In this document: positions 19,707 to 29,040 of the stretch, piece by piece | Layout: each line of letters opens with the position of its first letter | How positions within the stretch are numbered: the first letter of the stretch is position 1 | Source: Acidovorax sp. Leaf191 | GTDB taxonomy: Bacteria; Pseudomonadota; Gammaproteobacteria; Burkholderiales; Burkholderiaceae_C | Assembly (NCBI RefSeq): GCF_001424425.1 | Contig: NZ_LMPT01000006.1 | Location: 1 to 64,000 of the forward strand | Length of the DNA: 64,000 nt | Direction: 5' to 3' | Notes under the pieces: model-generated | Told to the model about the DNA's origin: nothing | The model's database searches: none | The model's input: the letters and a program-made list of their open reading frames with translations, nothing else | Made by a program: the position numbers and the translations under genes

Positions 19707-22700
19707 TCACTGCGATAGCGGCGCCAGCAGCTCGGCCAGGTCGCCCTCGGTGAACAGCGGCTCCTTGCGCGCGGCGGCGCCGCTGTACAGGCTGCCGGCC
19801 AGCTGCGCCTTCCTGTCCTGCAGCGCCAGGATGCGCTCTTCGATGGTGCCCTGCGCCACGAGCTTGATCACCCACACGCTCTGCGTCTGGCCGATGCGGT
19901 GGGCGCGGTCGGTGGCCTGGGCCTCGGCCGCGGGGTTCCACCAGGGGTCGAAGTGGATCACGGTGTCGGCCTGCGGCAGGTTCAGCCCCACCCCGCCCGC
20001 CTTCAGGCTGATGAGGAACAGCGGCACCTGCCCGCTGGTGAACTGCGCGATGACCGCGTCACGCTTTTGGCTCTGCCCGGTGAGCTTGACCCAGGGCAGG
20101 CCGCGCTTTTTCAGCTCGGCCTCGATCAGCGTGAGCATGCTGGTGAACTGCGAGAACAGCAGCACGCGCCGCCCCTCGGCCAGCATTTCGGGCAGCAGCG
20201 CCATCAGCTGCTCCAGCTTGGCCGATGCGCTCACGCCCCGGGCGGCCTCGAGCGGCAGCAGCTGCGGGTGGCAGCACACCTGGCGCAGCTTGAGCAATGC
20301 GTCCAGCACGGTGATCTGCGACTTCGCCAGCCCCTTGGTGTGCAGGGCCTCGCGCACGGTTTTCTCCATGCCCAGGCGGATGGTCTCGTACAGGTCGGCC
20401 TGCGCACCGGCCAGCTCCACCGGCATCACAGTCTCGACCTTGGGCGGCAGCTCGCCGGCCACCAGCGCCTTGGTCCGCCGCAGCATGAACGGCGTGATGC
20501 GCGCGCGCAACTGCGCCATGCGCGCGCCGTCGCCCTGCTTTTCGATGGGCGTGCGAAACACCTGCTTGAAGCGCTGCTGGCTGCCCAGAAACCCCGGCAT
20601 CAAAAAGTGGAACAGGCTCCAGATCTCGCCCAGGTGGTTTTCCATGGGCGTGCCCGACAGGCACAGGCGGTGGCGCGCGTTGAGCGCGCCCACCACCTGC
20701 GCCGCCTGGGTGCTGGCGTTCTTGATGTTCTGCGCCTCGTCCAGCACCACCAGGTGCCACGGCTGGGCCAGCCACCGGTCGCGGTCGCGCTGCAGCAGCG
20801 AATACGGGGCGATGACAAGGTCGTGCTCGGCCACCGCGTCGGCCACCGCATGGCGGCCCGCGCCATGCAGCACCAGGCAGCGCAGGCCGGGGCAAAAGCG
20901 TGCGGCCTCGCGCTGCCAGTTGCCCATCAGGCTCACGGGCGCAATGACGAGCGCGGGGTCGGTCAGGCGCCCGGCGTCTTTTTCGACCTGGATGTGGGCC
21001 AGGGTCTGCAGCGTCTTGCCCAGGCCCATGTCGTCGGCCAGCACCCCGGCCAGGCCGTGGGCGCGCAAGAACTGCAGCCAGTTCAGGCCCTGCTGCTGGT
21101 ATGGCCGCAGGGTGGCGCGCACGCCGGCGGGCAGCGGCACCGGGGGCAAAGCACTGGCGCCCTGCAGCTGGTCCACCACGGCGCGCAGCGCGTGGGCGCC
21201 CTGCCACGGCACGCCCTGGCCCAGCGCGGCGCTGGTGCGCAGGGCGTCCAGGCGCGACAGCTTCAGGCTGTCGGCGGTGAAGTCGTGCGCCCGGTCGCCC
21301 ACCAGGTCCAGCAGCGCGGCCATCCAGGGGCGCAGGGTGTCGGTCGGCAAACGCACGAAGCCCGGGCCCTGCAGCGATGGCAGGTACACATAGGGCGGCA
21401 GCTGCGGCAGGCCGGTGGCAGCATCCAGCGGCTGGTCGGCCGCGGCGGCGATCAGGTCGGGCAGCCAGGGCAGGATGTTGTGGCGCACGCCGTTCACCTC
21501 CATGCCCAGCGACAGCGCAAACCAGGGGGACGTGGCCTCATCGCCTGCGCCTGCGCCTTCTCCTCCCTTGCCATCGCCATCGCCCGCACCCTCTGGCTGC
21601 AGCGCCACGGCCAGCGTGTCGGCATGGGTGATCCAGCCGTTGAGCGCCGCATCCACCGTGACGGCAAAGCCTGCGTCGCGCAGCACCGCAAAGCCGTTGT
21701 CTGCCCAGTGCATCCAGGCGGTTTGCGGCTGCTCGCCGGGAATGCCGAACAGGCCGTCGTCGGTGCCCAGCAGGCCCAGGTGAAGCAGGCGTTCGATGGC
21801 CGACAGCTCGGCCACTGCATCGCGCTGCAGCAGCACCTCAACGCCGTCGGCCCCCGGGACCATCAAGGCCAGGTCCTGCCCCGCCCACCAGCCCACGTGG
21901 CCCTGGTAGTCGAACTGCAATTGCGCGGTGATGAGGCCCATGTCGGGCATATCTTCAGGCGGTGTGGGCGCCAGAAACAGCCGCGCCAGGGGCTTCACGC
22001 CCTGCACCCGGGCGAAGGGCGCCCCCACCGGCGGCAGCGGCAGCACGCCGCCCAGGCGGGTGGCCAGCTCTGCCTGGTGCTTTTGCAGCGCCGCGGTGCT
22101 CAGCGCCGGCGCCTTGAGCAGCATGGCCAGTTGCGCCGCGCTCAGGCCCTGCAAGTCGACCGTGCCGCACAGGCCGTTGGCAGCGTCCACGTACAAAGGC
22201 GGACTGTTGCTGCACAGCGTGGCCGTGGTGCCGGGCAGGCCGGGGCGCAGCGCCCAGGTGGTGTCGCCACCGGCCGCAGCCGGGGCGCGTGACTCGTGCC
22301 AGGCCCAGGCGATAGCCAGCGGTGGCCCCCAGGCCAGGGGCGTGCCCACCATGGAGCCGCCCGCATCCGCGAACAGCCGGCCGGTGCTGGCCGCCTGCTG
22401 CAGCGCCAGCACGCCCACCGAGCCCTCCAGCACCGCCACCGGCCCGGCGCTGTAGGCCGAGTAGTAGCCCAGCCCGCGCGGCATGGCGCGCAGCAGCTGC
22501 AGCACCTGGCGGTCGGCGTCGCTTGCGCGGTCGTACACCGCCTGCCCTGGCGCGGGCTGGGTGCGCACCGGCTTGGGCTTGGCCCAGCCGCCGGTCAGCT
22601 TGGGGTAGGAGACCACGGCTTCGAGCTGCATTTGCTGCAGCGTGGCGCGGGGCAGCCCCACGGTGGAGACCAGATACAGGTACTGCTCGGGCCGGTCCAC

Positions 22701-23189
22701 CTGTGGGTCAGCGGGTGCGGTGGCCGACGCGCCCGCCGCGCGGTCCCATTCGCGCAGCCAGTGCACCAGCCGCGCCTCGGCCTCGGTGCGGGCCAGCGCT
22801 TCCTTGCGCTCTTGCAGGGCCTTCAGCGCGTCGGCAGCCTGCGTGGCCGTGGCCGGCGGCTCGCCGCCCAGGTGCACGGATTTGAGCGCCAGCGCCACCG
22901 CGTGTTTGCAGTCGGCGCCCACCGGGCAGCTGCACTCGCCCCACCACGACTGGACCACGCCGGCGTCGGACAGGGTGAGCTGGACCCGCACGGCATACGG
23001 CACCGGCTGGCTGCCCAGCACCTCGCCGTCCAGCGCCCACCCGGCCATGCCGTCCGGCTTGACGGCGATGCGCAGCACGGCCCCTTGGCGGTGCAGCGCT
23101 GCCCCGCGCGACCAGGTGCCTTTGTCGCACTGGGCCTGCAATGAACCGATCTGGAACCAGGGGGGACGGGGTATGGGCACAAAATCCAA
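19707..23189 (-). CDS. SWI2/SNF2-family DEAD/DEAH helicase with SWIM zinc finger
   Basis: 1160 residues. A SWIM finger near residues 87-100 (CSCPVGADCKHAVALAL) is followed by a long middle region and the Snf2 ATPase core: motif I DDMGLGKTLQTLAH, motif II LDEAQNIKN, and motif VI ATDRAHRIGQ with the preceding HFDPWWNPAAE. Relatives remodel protein-DNA complexes, bacterial ones often linked to RNA polymerase recycling or repair; the specific role is unknown. The start is uncertain: a TTG at 23189 or a GTG at 23180, both directly abutting a dispersed repeat whose reading frame has stops. No ATG is available nearby. Confidence 0.92.
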   Translation of the reverse strand: MDFVPIPRPPWFQIGSLQAQCDKGTWSRGAALHRQGAVLRIAVKPDGMAGWALDGEVLGSQPVPYAVRVQLTLSDAGVVQSWWGECSCPVGADCKHAVALALKSVHLGGEPPATATQAADALKALQERKEALARTEAEARLVHWLREWDRAAGASATAPADPQVDRPEQYLYLVSTVGLPRATLQQMQLEAVVSYPKLTGGWAKPKPVRTQPAPGQAVYDRASDADRQVLQLLRAMPRGLGYYSAYSAGPVAVLEGSVGVLALQQAASTGRLFADAGGSMVGTPLAWGPPLAIAWAWHESRAPAAAGGDTTWALRPGLPGTTATLCSNSPPLYVDAANGLCGTVDLQGLSAAQLAMLLKAPALSTAALQKHQAELATRLGGVLPLPPVGAPFARVQGVKPLARLFLAPTPPEDMPDMGLITAQLQFDYQGHVGWWAGQDLALMVPGADGVEVLLQRDAVAELSAIERLLHLGLLGTDDGLFGIPGEQPQTAWMHWADNGFAVLRDAGFAVTVDAALNGWITHADTLAVALQPEGAGDGDGKGGEGAGAGDEATSPWFALSLGMEVNGVRHNILPWLPDLIAAAADQPLDAATGLPQLPPYVYLPSLQGPGFVRLPTDTLRPWMAALLDLVGDRAHDFTADSLKLSRLDALRTSAALGQGVPWQGAHALRAVVDQLQGASALPPVPLPAGVRATLRPYQQQGLNWLQFLRAHGLAGVLADDMGLGKTLQTLAHIQVEKDAGRLTDPALVIAPVSLMGNWQREAARFCPGLRCLVLHGAGRHAVADAVAEHDLVIAPYSLLQRDRDRWLAQPWHLVVLDEAQNIKNASTQAAQVVGALNARHRLCLSGTPMENHLGEIWSLFHFLMPGFLGSQQRFKQVFRTPIEKQGDGARMAQLRARITPFMLRRTKALVAGELPPKVETVMPVELAGAQADLYETIRLGMEKTVREALHTKGLAKSQITVLDALLKLRQVCCHPQLLPLEAARGVSASAKLEQLMALLPEMLAEGRRVLLFSQFTSMLTLIEAELKKRGLPWVKLTGQSQKRDAVIAQFTSGQVPLFLISLKAGGVGLNLPQADTVIHFDPWWNPAAEAQATDRAHRIGQTQSVWVIKLVAQGTIEERILALQDRKAQLAGSLYSGAAARKEPLFTEGDLAELLAPLSQ

Positions 23190-23191
23190 GC

Positions 23192-23240
23192 AAAAAACGG
23201 CTCTACCGCTTGTCTATCAAGCGCCAGCAGCTATAAAAAC
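23192..23240 (+). repeat. Dispersed repeat element, copy B, at the helicase start
   Basis: AAAAAACGGCTCTACCGCTTG, then AAGCGCCAGCAGCTATAAAAA, match the family described at 9013-9063. It occupies the gap between the thioredoxin-like gene and the helicase and reaches to within three bases of the helicase start codon, so it supplies that gene's leader. Confidence 0.7.
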
Positions 23241-23282
23241 AGGAGCATTTCGCACCAACAGAAGAGAAGACCGCCGCAGCGC

Positions 23283-23702
23283 CTACCGGCTGCGCGCTGC
23301 GCGCACGCGCTCGAAGACTTCTTGCGCCTCACCCCCCGTACCGCCTGTACTGCCCGCACCGCCCGCCTGGGGCGACGACGCCTGCAGGCTGGCCAGCAGC
23401 CGCCCCAGCACCGGCGCCTGCGGCAGCAGCGGCCCGAGGAACAGCGCCCGTTCGCCATCGGCGATCAGCAGCGTGGGGAAGGTTTCCACATCCAGGTCCC
23501 CGGCGATCTCCGCGTCGTCCTCGATGTCCACCCATTCGAAGCGCACGTCCGGGTGCGCGCGGGCCAGTTCGTTGAACAGGGGGCGGTACACGCCGCAGGT
23601 GCCGCACCAGGCAGCGCACAGGCACACGGCCCACCAGCCGCCCGGGGTGGCGGCGGCCGGGCTCTGCGGCGTGGGGTCTGGCAACGGGGCCGGGCTTTGC
23701 AT
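23283..23702 (-). CDS. Thioredoxin-like protein
   Basis: 139 residues from the ATG at 23702, which has GAAGGAG nine bases upstream; the open frame extends further but without a start signal. The active site CLCAAWCGTCGVYRPLF contains the WCGTC redox pair, followed by the cis-proline segment ETFPTLLI. The tail is Gly/Ala-rich. No convincing signal peptide is present, so a cytoplasmic reductase role is likelier than a periplasmic one. It is the last gene of a cluster with two c-type cytochromes, where it might serve thiol maintenance; that link is inference. Confidence 0.85.
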   Translation of the reverse strand: MQSPAPLPDPTPQSPAAATPGGWWAVCLCAAWCGTCGVYRPLFNELARAHPDVRFEWVDIEDDAEIAGDLDVETFPTLLIADGERALFLGPLLPQAPVLGRLLASLQASSPQAGGAGSTGGTGGEAQEVFERVRAARSR

Positions 23703-23784
23703 CGACGGGGGCTCCTTCGGGGGCGGGCTGCGCGGCGGGCGCTGCCGGCAGACCCTGCCACCGCACCACCGCATCACCGCGCCT

Positions 23785-25080
23785 TTACATGCCGCGCCGT
23801 TCGCGGGCGCGGTAAACCTCGATGGTACCCACACCGGGCGCCCGGTTGCCCCAGCTGTTGCGCACAAAGGTGGTCACCGCCGCCACATCCTCGTCGCCCA
23901 GCGTTTGCTGAAACGGCGGCATGCCGTGCGGGCGCGGGTTGCCGGCCGTGGCGGGCAGGTAGCCGCCCTGCAGCACCACCCGCACCGTGTTGGTCGGGTC
24001 GGCCAGCAGCACGGCGCGGTTGCCCGCCAGCGCCGGGAAGGCGCCCGCCTGGCCCTGCCCGGCATCGCCGTGGCATTGCGCGCACTGCTGCTCGTACACC
24101 TTGCCGCCCCGCGCCATGGCGGCGGCGGGTGGCGCGGTGTAGGGCGCCGGGGTGGCGCGGGCGGCCTGCTGCGGCAGCGCCTGCAGGTACACGGCCATGG
24201 CACGGGCGTCGGCATCGGTCAGGTACTGCGTGCTGCGGAACACCACCTCGGCCATGGGGCCCAGCACCGACCCGTGCGGGGCCACACCGGTTTTCAGCAA
24301 GGCCACCACGTCGTCGGTGGCCCAGTCCTTCACGCCCGCCTCGGCCGCCGCGTTGAGCGCGGGGGCATACCAGTTCTGCACCGGGATCAGCCCGCCGTTG
24401 AAGGCCTTGGCGTCTGCCGTGGCGCCCAGCGCGTTGCGCGGCGTGTGGCAGGCCGTGCAGTGGCCCAGGCCGTTGACCAGGTAGGCGCCGCGGTCGTATT
24501 CCGCCGTCTTCGTGGGCGCGGCGTCGCCAGCGGTGCTGGCAGCGCCCGGGGCAAAGAACAGCGCACGCCACACCCCCAGCGCCGCCTGCGTGCTGTACGG
24601 AAAGCGCAGCGCGTGCGTGCGGTTCGGCTCGCTGGCGGCGGGCACGCTGCGCAGGTACGCAAAGATGGCGTCCGAATCCGCGCGCGTCACCTGGGTGTAG
24701 TTGGGGTACGGAAAGGCCGGGTACAGCAGGTGCCCGTCCTTGCTGCGGCCATGGTGCATGGCGCGCCAGAACTCGGCGGACGTCCAACTGCCGATGCCCT
24801 GCGCCGGGTCGGGCGTGAGGTTGGAGGTGTGCACCACGCCGAACGGCGTCTCGATGCCGCGCCCGCCCGCAAACGGCGCGCCGCCCTGCGTGGTGTGGCA
24901 GGCCATGCAGTTGCCGACGCGTGCCAGGTACTCGCCGCGCGCCACCAGCGCGGGCGTGCTCTGCAGCGTCTCGGCCGCGGGCAGCGGCTCTTCGCCGCGC
25001 AGGTTGAGCGTGATGACGGCCGCGGCCGCGATGCCCACGGCTGCCAGCACGGAAGAAAGGGTCCAGAGGATGCGTTTCAT
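23785..25080 (-). CDS. Membrane-anchored three-heme cytochrome c, alcohol dehydrogenase subunit type
   Basis: 431 residues. An N-terminal uncleaved or signal helix (RILWTLSSVLAAVGIAAAAVITL) precedes three CXXCH heme sites: CMACHTTQGG, CTACHTPRN and CAQCHGDAGQG. This size and heme spacing are those of the cytochrome subunit of membrane-bound alcohol/aldehyde/gluconate dehydrogenases, which pass electrons to ubiquinone or oxidases from the periplasm. No dehydrogenase catalytic subunit lies beside it. It follows another cytochrome by 13 bases and precedes the thioredoxin-like gene. Confidence 0.9.
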   Translation of the reverse strand: MKRILWTLSSVLAAVGIAAAAVITLNLRGEEPLPAAETLQSTPALVARGEYLARVGNCMACHTTQGGAPFAGGRGIETPFGVVHTSNLTPDPAQGIGSWTSAEFWRAMHHGRSKDGHLLYPAFPYPNYTQVTRADSDAIFAYLRSVPAASEPNRTHALRFPYSTQAALGVWRALFFAPGAASTAGDAAPTKTAEYDRGAYLVNGLGHCTACHTPRNALGATADAKAFNGGLIPVQNWYAPALNAAAEAGVKDWATDDVVALLKTGVAPHGSVLGPMAEVVFRSTQYLTDADARAMAVYLQALPQQAARATPAPYTAPPAAAMARGGKVYEQQCAQCHGDAGQGQAGAFPALAGNRAVLLADPTNTVRVVLQGGYLPATAGNPRPHGMPPFQQTLGDEDVAAVTTFVRNSWGNRAPGVGTIEVYRARERRGM

Positions 25081-25093
25081 GGGGGCATCCTTC

Positions 25094-25936
25094 TCAACGT
25101 GCTGAAAGTGCTGCAGCCACGGGCACCTCGGCCACGCCGCCGCAGCGGGCGGGCATGGCGGCCGGCAGGGTGCGCGCGGGCTTGCCGCCCCCGGCCACCG
25201 GCTGTGCGGCCAGCCAAGCCGACACGGCGCTCACATCATCAGGCGTCAACTGCCGGGCGATGTCGGCCATGCAATCGGGCGCATGGGCGCGGCGCTGGCC
25301 GGTCTTCCAGGCGCCCAGTTGGCTGTTGAGGTAGTCGCGCGGCAGGCCCAGCAGGCCCGGGATGGACGGCGCCACGCCCGTCATGGCACTGCCGTGGCAC
25401 GACACGCAGGCAGGGATGCGGCGCGCAGCGTCGCCCTGGTGCACCAGCCGGCGCCCCTGCTCCAGCGCGGCGGCAGGCGCCTGGGGAGCGGGCGGCGGCG
25501 GGTACGGCACATCCTGCGCGGCAAAGTGCTCGGCCATTTCACGCAGGTAGTCGTCCGTCAGGTGCTCGATGAGGTAGGTCATCTGCGGGTAGCTGCGCCG
25601 CCCGTCGCGGAAGTTGAGCAACTGGTTGGCCAGGTAGCCCGCCGGCTTGCCCGCGATGCGCGGGAAGTAGCCCTCCTGCGTGGCCCGCCCTTCCTTGCCG
25701 TGGCAGGCGGTGCAGGCCAGCACGCGCGAGGCCATGGCGGCGGCGGGCACCGTGGGCGCTGCAGCAGCCGTGGCAGATGCGGGCATCGTGGCCGACGCCG
25801 TGGCTGGCGGGGTGGGAGCAGCAGGCGCGGCCAGCGCGCTGGCGCTGAAAGCCGCCGCTACCGAGGCCGCCGCCACCGCAGCAGCAGCAGGCCAGCCAGA
25901 AACAGGGCGCAGCAGGCTGCGCAGGCAATCAATCAT
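25094..25936 (-). CDS. Periplasmic diheme cytochrome c (c4-like)
   Basis: 280 residues from the ATG at 25936. A long Ala-rich leader including a signal segment (PAAAAVAAASVAAAFSASALA) precedes two class I cytochrome domains with heme sites CTACHGKEG and CVSCHGSAM. Met ligands are plausible in YPQMTYL. The diheme layout resembles cytochrome c4, a periplasmic electron carrier. It starts the three-gene cytochrome/thioredoxin cluster and is divergent from a MocR-type regulator whose putative binding sites lie between them. Confidence 0.85.
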   Translation of the reverse strand: MIDCLRSLLRPVSGWPAAAAVAAASVAAAFSASALAAPAAPTPPATASATMPASATAAAAPTVPAAAMASRVLACTACHGKEGRATQEGYFPRIAGKPAGYLANQLLNFRDGRRSYPQMTYLIEHLTDDYLREMAEHFAAQDVPYPPPPAPQAPAAALEQGRRLVHQGDAARRIPACVSCHGSAMTGVAPSIPGLLGLPRDYLNSQLGAWKTGQRRAHAPDCMADIARQLTPDDVSAVSAWLAAQPVAGGGKPARTLPAAMPARCGGVAEVPVAAALSAR

Positions 25937-26040
25937 GGGTTTTATTCGGGTGGGGATCGACAGGGTCGCCAACTGGGCCGGGCGTTCATCACCGCCCGCA
26001 CCAGCGCACCACGGCACTCTACGCCCAACCCCCAAAACAG

Positions 26041-26078
26041 TACAGATTCAGTTTCCAGTTAAAAATACAGATCAGTTT
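26041..26078. promoter_or_regulatory. Direct repeat in the cytochrome/MocR divergent region
   Basis: TACAGATTCAGTTT at 26041-26054 and TACAGATCAGTTT at 26066-26078 are near-identical direct repeats starting 25 bases apart, in a locally AT-rich patch of an otherwise GC-rich gap. MocR-type regulators commonly bind direct repeats near their own gene, so this is the likely operator for autoregulation and possibly for the cytochrome genes. Confidence 0.55.
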
Positions 26079-26137
26079 GCGCTGCATCCGCTCCCAGGCC
26101 TCCATGGCCCAAGGGGCCACCCCGTCAGCCCGCCCCC

Positions 26138-27616
26138 ATGAAACGCTACGAACGCCACGCCGACGCCATCGCCCAGCTCATCCACAGCGGCGCCCTGCGC
26201 CCGGGCGACCGCGTGCCGTCCGTGCGCGAGGCCAGCCGCACGCGCGGCATCAGCCCGTCCACCGTGTTCGAGGCGTACTACCTGCTGGAGGCCCAGGGCC
26301 TCATCCACGCCCGGCCGCGTTCGGGCTACTACGTCAGCGCGCGGCTGCCCGCCACCGGGTCCCGCCCCGCAGAGCCCCTGCCCTCGCAGCCCGCGCGCAC
26401 CTCCACCGGCGTGGCCATCAGCGACCTGGTGTTCGAAGTGCTGGGCCTGGCGCGCGACCGCGACCTGGTGCCGCTGGGCTCGGCCTTTCCGGGGCTGGAA
26501 CTGTTTCCGTTGGACCGGCTGGCGCGCTGCCTGGCCAGCGGCATGCGCAAGCTCGACCCCTGGAACATCGTGCAAAGCCTGCCGCCCGGCGACGAACGCC
26601 TGCGCCAGCAGATCGCGCTGCGCTACGGCCTGCACGGCAGCGCGGTGGATGTGGAAGAGATCATCATCACCAACGGCGCGATGGAGGCCCTGAACCTGTG
26701 CCTGGAGGCCGTCACCCAGCCGGGCGACATCGTGGTGGTCGAATCGCCCACCTTCTACGCCGCGCTGCAGGCGCTGGAGCGGCTGAACCTGCAGGCGCTG
26801 GAGATTGCCACCCACCCGCGCGACGGCATCGACCTGGCCGCCCTGGCCGAGGCGCTGGAACGCCAGCCCGCGCACCAGCGGGTCAAGGCCTGCTGGCTCA
26901 TGCCCAGCTTTCAAAACCCCCTGGGCAGCCTGATGCCCGAAAGCAAGAAGCGCGAGCTGGTCGCCCTGCTGGCCCGCCACCAGGTGCCGCTGATCGAAGA
27001 CGACGTGTACGGCGAGCTGCACTTCGCCCCGCACCGCCCGCCCCCGGCCAAGGCGTTCGATGCCCACGGCCTGGTGATGCACTGCAGCTCGTTCAGCAAG
27101 AGCCTGGCGCCCGGCTACCGCGTGGGCTGGGTGGCGGCGGGCCGCTTTGCCACGGCGGTGCAGCGCTTGAAGCTCATGACCACGCTCTCGGCCGCCACGC
27201 CGTCGCAGCAGGCGCTGTCCGAATACCTGGCGCAGGGCGGCTACGACCGCCACCTGCGCCAGCTGCGCCGCAGCCTGGCGCAGCAGCAGGCCATCGCGCT
27301 GGCCGCGGTGGCCCGGCACTTCCCGCCGGGCACGCGGGTGTCGCAGCCCGAGGGCGGGTACTTTGTGTGGGTGGAGCTGCCGCCGCAGGTCGATGCCCTG
27401 CAACTGCACCGCCAGGCACTGCAGCGCGGCATCAGCCTGGCACCGGGGCAGATCTTTTCGGCCGACCGGCGCTTTGCCCACTGCGTGCGCATCAACTACG
27501 GGCACCCGGCGCAAAGCCGCCTGGAAGCCGCGCTGCAGACGGTGGGCGAGCTGGCGACGGCCCTGGCCCAAAGTAGCCCAGGGCCGGGCGAGCACGGCGA
27601 TTCAACCGCTGATTGA
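26138..27616 (+). CDS. MocR-family regulator (GntR helix-turn-helix plus aminotransferase domain)
   Basis: 492 residues. The N-terminal GntR winged helix (residues 1-70) includes GALRPGDRVPSVREASRTRGISPSTVFEAYYLLEAQGL. The remainder is a fold-type I aminotransferase domain with NPLGSLMP, IEDDVYGELHF and the PLP lysine in SSFSKSLAPGYRVGW near residue 323. Such proteins sense PLP or an amine-derived adduct and regulate a neighbouring operon. Here the divergent cytochrome cluster is the nearest candidate, though many MocR proteins control amino-acid genes. Start at 26138 gives the normal GntR N-terminus. Confidence 0.92.
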   Translation: MKRYERHADAIAQLIHSGALRPGDRVPSVREASRTRGISPSTVFEAYYLLEAQGLIHARPRSGYYVSARLPATGSRPAEPLPSQPARTSTGVAISDLVFEVLGLARDRDLVPLGSAFPGLELFPLDRLARCLASGMRKLDPWNIVQSLPPGDERLRQQIALRYGLHGSAVDVEEIIITNGAMEALNLCLEAVTQPGDIVVVESPTFYAALQALERLNLQALEIATHPRDGIDLAALAEALERQPAHQRVKACWLMPSFQNPLGSLMPESKKRELVALLARHQVPLIEDDVYGELHFAPHRPPPAKAFDAHGLVMHCSSFSKSLAPGYRVGWVAAGRFATAVQRLKLMTTLSAATPSQQALSEYLAQGGYDRHLRQLRRSLAQQQAIALAAVARHFPPGTRVSQPEGGYFVWVELPPQVDALQLHRQALQRGISLAPGQIFSADRRFAHCVRINYGHPAQSRLEAALQTVGELATALAQSSPGPGEHGDSTAD

Positions 27617-27859
27617 ACCGATGAATCAACCAATAGTTGAACCGCGGCAGGCCGCGCGGACCCGCCCGCACCGCGCCACCGCAGCACGTTTTGGCTTGCA
27701 GCCACCTGACGAAACCCCGCGGCGTTGGAAAGGCCCAACCTCGGGTTCTCCCGACCTCGGCACGGCTTTTGCCACGGCATACTGACCGCCGCCCGCAACC
27801 CGGGCAGCGCTACCAGCCTGGCAACCCGCCAGCATCCACCACCCACCCAACGCCCCACC

Positions 27860-28213
27860 ATGGCAGCACCCCAGCATGTCCCGTTTCTGACCGTGGAAGA
27901 CGAAGACGACTGGGTCGTCTCATTCGCCCTGGGCCCGCTCGGTGCCAGCCGCCTCACGCTCACGCGCACGCCGCATCTCGAGTTCATGCTGCGGCCCGAG
28001 CAGCGCGGCGTCTCCGTGGGCGGTATGGAGGCCGGCCAGCGCCCCACCCTGCTCGTGGCCGTGCAATGGGGCCACAAATGCGTGGACGTGGTGTCCACCG
28101 CCAAGCGCTACAGCCTGGACATCAGCAAGGTGGACAGCGCCACGCGTGCGGCGGCGCTGCGGGTGCTGGGGAAGATGAATTTCGATCAGCGGTTTCAGTT
28201 GGCGAATGCGTGA
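27860..28213 (+). CDS. Small protein of unknown function
   Basis: 117 residues from the ATG at 27860. I do not recognise the family. The sequence is mixed alpha/beta without signal peptide or membrane helix (FLTVEDEDDWVVSFALGPLG, then LVAVQWGHKCVDVVST). Codon use and GC match the neighbours, the frame is clean and the composition is protein-like, so it is probably real. It stands alone between the MocR gene and a REP-like repeat. Confidence 0.6.
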   Translation: MAAPQHVPFLTVEDEDDWVVSFALGPLGASRLTLTRTPHLEFMLRPEQRGVSVGGMEAGQRPTLLVAVQWGHKCVDVVSTAKRYSLDISKVDSATRAAALRVLGKMNFDQRFQLANA

Positions 28214-28276
28214 GTTCGCGTCGGTGACACCTGGGCAGCGCTCGAGCGCCTGCACACCCCATCTCTCAACCACCAA

Positions 28277-28353
28277 CCGTTCGGGCTGAGCTTGTCGAAG
28301 CCAGGGCACACGCGCCCCCATTGGCAGCCCTTCGACAGGCTCAGGGCGAACGG
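28277..28353. repeat. REP-like inverted pair
   Basis: CCGTTCGGGCTGAGCTTGTCGAAG is followed after about 30 bases by the inverted arm CTTCGACAGGCTCAGGGCG ending in AACGG. It is the first of some dozen loci of this family, all between 28.2 and 50.2 kb and all outside genes. Confidence 0.85.
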
Positions 28354-28431
28354 GGTCAGGCAAGCGCAGCGCGCCGACCATCACCGTCACGGGTTTGCAA
28401 GCACCGCGGCCTCACCCGCCACCCACCGCAT

Positions 28432-29001
28432 TCACACCACCAGCGGATCCAACGGCTTCACCACCCGGCACGGATTCCCCGCCGCAAACACCCGCGCCGG
28501 CACATCGCGCGTGACCACGCTGCCTGCACCAATCACCGCGCCATCGCCAATGGTCACACCGGGGCAGACGATGGCGCCGCCGCCGATCCACACGTCCGCG
28601 CCGATGGTGATCGCGACACCCAGCTCCAGCCCGCCCGCACGCTCCTCGGGCGACATGGGGTGCGATGCCGTGAAGATCTGCACGCCCGGCCCCATCATCG
28701 TGCGCGCGCCGATGTGCACCGGTGCCACGTCCAGCACCACGCAGTTCACGTTGAAGTACACGCCCTCGCCCAGCGTGATGTTGTAGCCGTAGTCGCACTG
28801 GAAAGGCGGCGTGATCGCCACGCTGGCCGGCACGCCCGGCACCAGTTGCGCGACCAGCGCCTTCACCGTGCCGGCCGTGTCGGGCCGGGTGGTGTTGATG
28901 TCGTGGCACAGCTGGCGGGCGCGCAGGCGGTCGGAGGCCAGTTCGGGGTCGGCGGCGTTGTAGAGCGCGCCGGCGATCATCCTGGATTTTTCAGAGGTCA
29001 T
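28432..29001 (-). CDS. Maltose/galactoside O-acetyltransferase-type hexapeptide enzyme
   Basis: 189 residues from the ATG at 29001 ([21 protein letters not shown], the Maa/LacA-type N-terminus). The left-handed beta-helix is seen as hexapeptide repeats from [20 protein letters not shown] to [18 protein letters not shown], with the catalytic His in [11 protein letters not shown]. These enzymes acetylate sugars from acetyl-CoA and often detoxify non-metabolisable sugar. It reads out of the sugar cluster, 40 bases after the dehydrogenase, so acetylation of the same or a by-product sugar is likely. Confidence 0.9.
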   Translation of the reverse strand: MTSEKSRMIAGALYNAADPELASDRLRARQLCHDINTTRPDTAGTVKALVAQLVPGVPASVAITPPFQCDYGYNITLGEGVYFNVNCVVLDVAPVHIGARTMMGPGVQIFTASHPMSPEERAGGLELGVAITIGADVWIGGGAIVCPGVTIGDGAVIGAGSVVTRDVPARVFAAGNPCRVVKPLDPLVV

Positions 29002-29040
29002 GGGCCATTGTCCCAGCCCTGCCACGCCAGTCCGGACGGG

